From the NCBI GenBank assembly GCA_045660065.1, contig JAZRDC010000038.1:1-43523 (forward strand): a stretch of DNA of 43,523 nucleotides, written 5' to 3'. The stretch comes from RGIG2094 sp045660065. GTDB taxonomy: Bacteria > Bacillota > Clostridia > RGIG6154. Every line of letters starts with the position of its first letter. The first letter of the stretch is position 1. A model generated the notes under the pieces. It had not been told where the DNA came from and did not search any database. It saw only the letters and a list, made by a program, of their open reading frames with translations. The position numbers were made by a program, and so were the translations under genes. Positions 41,104 to 43,523 of this stretch are shown here, one piece after another.

Positions 41104-42447
41104 TTAACTGTTTTTCTTTACCAATGCCTTGGCAGTCTTGATATGCTGAACCATAAATCTTCTCTGTGGACATATAAATGAGCAAGAGCCACATTCCATA
41201 CAATCCATAACGTGATATTCTTTAAGTTTTTCAACATTTTCTACTGCAGAGAACATACTAAGAGCGTTAGGCATAAGTCGCATAGGGCAAACTTCAACAC
41301 ATTTTCCGCATTTAATGCATGTTCCTTCTTCTTTGCCGAAAGTTTCAGGCTCTGAAAATGCCAGAACGCCTGACACGCCTTTAATTACAGGCACCTGCAA
41401 AGAATCCTGCGGAATACCCATCATAGGTCCGCCCATAATAACTTTTTTAGGCTCTACCTTAAATCCGCCTGCCGCTTCAAAAAGACTCGAAAAAGGAACG
41501 CCCATTCTTACCAAAAAGTTAGACGGTCTTTCTACCGCATCTCCCGAAACTGTGATATTTCTTTCTATTAAAGGCATATTCATAACAACCGCCTTTGCAA
41601 CAGATGATGCAGTATCCACATTTGAAACAAGCACACCAACCGCTGACGGAAGCCCGCCAGACGGTACCTGTCTGCCCGTAACCGCATTGATAATCTGCTT
41701 TTCACTGCCCTGAGGATACTTTGTCTTTAATACCCCGATTTCTATTTCACTGAACTCTTTTGCAACTTTTCCTAAAGTTTCAATTGCATCAGGTTTGTTG
41801 TTTTCTATGGCAATAACAACTCTTGAGGCATTTACCGCTTTTTTAATTAAAAGCGCACCAATTATAATCTGTGCAGGTTTTTCAAGCATTGCTCTGTGGT
41901 CTGATGTTAAGTATGGTTCACATTCAGCACCATTTAAAATAACTGTATCAATAGGATTTTCTTTTGGCGGCATAAGTTTTACATAAAGTGGGAATGCCGC
42001 ACCACCCATACCTACAATACCTGCATTTTTTACTTTGTCAACAATCACACTTGCATCTGTTTTTTCAACAAAAGTTCTGATGCTTTCAGGACTTACATCA
42101 AGATTCCAGGGAGTTATTGACGGATGAAGTGTATCTTTAAAATCATTCTGAATAACAACGCATTCAGCCTCGCCGCCCCCGGGATGAGGATAATATCTGA
42201 TGTCAACAACTGTACCTGAAACAGATGAATGAACAGGTGCTGATACAAAGGCATCGCTTGTTCCCACGCACTGCCCCATCAAAACATCGTCCCCCACCTG
42301 AACAACAGGTGTGCACGGTGCGCCAATATGCTGACGCATTGGAATTATGATAGTTTCTGTTGGAATATGCGGAACAACAGGCACTTTATTTGTTAGACTT
42401 TTGCTGTCAGCCGGGTGTATTCCGCCCTTAAATGTTTTCAGTTTCAC
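41104..42447 (-). CDS. rnfC: Rnf complex subunit C (NADH/FMN/Fe-S)
   Basis: The 447-residue subunit carries the site for NAD+ reduction. It begins LKTFKGGIHPADSKSLTNKVP, has the FMN/NAD-type segment VKNAGIVGMGGAAFPLYVKL, a SLBB-like region, and two [4Fe-4S] motifs, CIKCGKCVEVCP and CMECGSCSFICPQRR, near the C-terminus. The start is GTG at 42447 with GGAGAG ahead. The length is normal for Clostridia, and it lacks the long C-terminal extension of proteobacterial RnfC. It is 40 bases after the sugar kinase gene, with no terminator between. Confidence 0.96.
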   Translation of the reverse strand: MKLKTFKGGIHPADSKSLTNKVPVVPHIPTETIIIPMRQHIGAPCTPVVQVGDDVLMGQCVGTSDAFVSAPVHSSVSGTVVDIRYYPHPGGGEAECVVIQNDFKDTLHPSITPWNLDVSPESIRTFVEKTDASVIVDKVKNAGIVGMGGAAFPLYVKLMPPKENPIDTVILNGAECEPYLTSDHRAMLEKPAQIIIGALLIKKAVNASRVVIAIENNKPDAIETLGKVAKEFSEIEIGVLKTKYPQGSEKQIINAVTGRQVPSGGLPSAVGVLVSNVDTASSVAKAVVMNMPLIERNITVSGDAVERPSNFLVRMGVPFSSLFEAAGGFKVEPKKVIMGGPMMGIPQDSLQVPVIKGVSGVLAFSEPETFGKEEGTCIKCGKCVEVCPMRLMPNALSMFSAVENVEKLKEYHVMDCMECGSCSFICPQRRFMVQHIKTAKALVKKNS

Positions 42448-42487
42448 GCTATCTCTCCGTTCTTTTTTATATCTTATCTGTATTTTT

Positions 42488-43414
42488 TTAAATTATTTCC
42501 ACACCAATTTGGCTATAAAATTTCTCAACCAGTTCTTTTGTTACAAAGCCTGTCTGTGCAAACTGTGTATTTGCCGCACCTGCCGCCATTCCAAGTTTTA
42601 TGGCATCTTTAATATCATATCCCATATCAAGACCTGACGCGACACCTGCAACCGCACTATCCCCTGAGCCGACTGAATTAATTACCGTAACTTCAGGCGG
42701 AAAAAATCTGTAACAAATTCCATCTATCATAGCGGCAGCGCCATTTTTACCTAATGAAATAAACGGAACTTCCACCCCTTTTTCATAAAGAAACAAAAGT
42801 GCTTCTTTAATATCGTCATCTGTTTTTACTGCCTTGTTCATAAGAGCGGCAACTTCATCGTCATTAGGTTTTACCATATATGGCTTTGAATTTAAAACTT
42901 CTTCCAGCGCCTTACCGCTTGTATCAACTATTATCTTCTTGTTTTTTGCCTTTGCAATTTCAACCAGTTCTTTATAAAAATCTGTGCCTAAACCTTTAGG
43001 CAAACTGCCTGACAGGCAAATCACCTGAAAACTATCAATTTCATCAGTATAAGTTTTTATAAATCTGTTTCTTTCTTCTGCCATAATTTCAGGACCTGCT
43101 TCTAAAACTTCGCCTGATTTTCCGTTACTGTCTGAGATATTCACGCAGGTTCTTGTCTCCCCTGCAATTTCTGTAAACATCTCTTTAATTCCCTGCTTTT
43201 TAACTTCCGATTTAATAAAATCTCCTGTGTATCCGCCGACAAATCCCATTGCCGCGGTGCTGCAACCTATAATTTTTGCAACTCGCGCTACATTAATGCC
43301 TTTCCCCCCTGCAGAGCGGGAAACACTATCCACTCTGTGCACCTTGCCGAATTCAAATCCGTCCACAAAATACACTCTGTCTATTGTAGGATTTGCAGTA
43401 ACAGTTAAAATCAT
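42488..43414 (-). CDS. 1-phosphofructokinase-family sugar-phosphate kinase
   Basis: A PfkB/ribokinase-fold kinase of 308 residues beginning ILTVTANPTIDRVYFVDGFEFGKVHRVD, with the sugar-binding GGKGINVARV segment, SGSLPKG, the KPNDDE segment and the anion hole/catalytic NSVGSGDSAVAG. This is the FruK/LacC/tagatose-6-phosphate kinase group; fructose 1-phosphate is the most likely substrate but not proven. The start is ATG 43414 behind AAAGGAG; an extension to 43489 would run through the promoter. No PTS transporter gene is visible, unusual for fruK. It heads the Rnf run. Confidence 0.9.
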   Translation of the reverse strand: MILTVTANPTIDRVYFVDGFEFGKVHRVDSVSRSAGGKGINVARVAKIIGCSTAAMGFVGGYTGDFIKSEVKKQGIKEMFTEIAGETRTCVNISDSNGKSGEVLEAGPEIMAEERNRFIKTYTDEIDSFQVICLSGSLPKGLGTDFYKELVEIAKAKNKKIIVDTSGKALEEVLNSKPYMVKPNDDEVAALMNKAVKTDDDIKEALLFLYEKGVEVPFISLGKNGAAAMIDGICYRFFPPEVTVINSVGSGDSAVAGVASGLDMGYDIKDAIKLGMAAGAANTQFAQTGFVTKELVEKFYSQIGVEII

Positions 43415-43460
43415 TGGTTTCTCCTTTAGCCGAAATAAATATATATACTTATTCTTTTTA

Positions 43461-43489
43461 ATTATACCACACTTTATGCTAAAGTTCAA
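43461..43489 (-). promoter_or_regulatory. Promoter of the kinase-rnf run
   Basis: TTGAAC (43484-43489), 17 bp, TATAAT (43461-43466) on the minus strand with extended TGG before the -10, 46 bases ahead of the ATG. Confidence 0.85.
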
Positions 43490-43523
43490 CTACATTTTAA
43501 TGTATATTCCCCCATTATCAGCG

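Noticed and set aside
41315..41713. 132-codon plus-strand open frame
   Set aside because: It is antisense to rnfC, which is complete with all motifs; composition fits a shadow.

Overview
The window is a gene-dense, AT-rich piece of a low-GC Firmicutes chromosome, most likely an anaerobic, spore-lineage member of Clostridia (no species can be named). Reasons: Clostridia/Bacillus-type gene order (rpmH-rnpA-yidD-yidC-jag-mnmE-mnmG-rsmG; holB-ricT-...-trmN6-rsmI), strong AGGAGG ribosome binding sites with frequent TTG/GTG starts, sporulation-associated families (Jag, YlmC/YmxH, RicT/YaaT, GerM-domain lipoprotein, DacF-like carboxypeptidase), a 2[4Fe-4S] ferredoxin and a complete Rnf complex. No tRNA, rRNA, CRISPR array, IS element or phage gene was seen.

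Layout. 1-6395: the rpmH operon on the minus strand, ending at a strong terminator beyond rsmG, then the start of another minus-strand gene cut by the window edge. 6425-8086: metK behind a small membrane exporter-like gene. 8246-8848: a plus-strand DUF975 membrane protein. 8888-10936: mrp behind a duplicated HD-domain gene. 11047-11313: a plus-strand YlmC/YmxH gene convergent with the next block. 11271-19049: a long minus-strand housekeeping block (holB, ricT, ferredoxin, trmN6, rsmI, a small unknown gene, recD2, comF, a short queG-like gene). 19173-20087: an isolated plus-strand glycosyltransferase. 20084-25755: a minus-strand operon of histidine kinase, DivIVA-like protein, Lrp/AsnC regulator, aminotransferase, Ppx/GppA phosphatase and radical SAM protein.

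26046-33350 is the most accessory-looking part. Two distantly paralogous cytosolic proteins resembling GH42-type glycoside hydrolases flank guaB and an AraC-type regulator whose N-terminal receiver domain has lost its phosphorylation residues. The second hydrolase gene has a consensus promoter about 200 bases upstream and a leader packed with inverted repeats. This is the best candidate here for an undescribed regulatory system.

33371-43489 is one long co-directional minus-strand run with very short gaps and no visible internal terminator: a 1-phosphofructokinase-type kinase, rnfC-D-G-E-A-B, a D-Ala-D-Ala carboxypeptidase, a response regulator/histidine kinase pair and a GerM-domain lipoprotein. 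It puts sugar phosphorylation, the ferredoxin:NAD+ ion pump and envelope maintenance potentially on one transcript. Promoters were called by eye. Most have a -35/-10 pair with 16-17 bp spacing and many have a TGn extended -10 element. All functions are inferred from recognised motifs and gene order without database searches.
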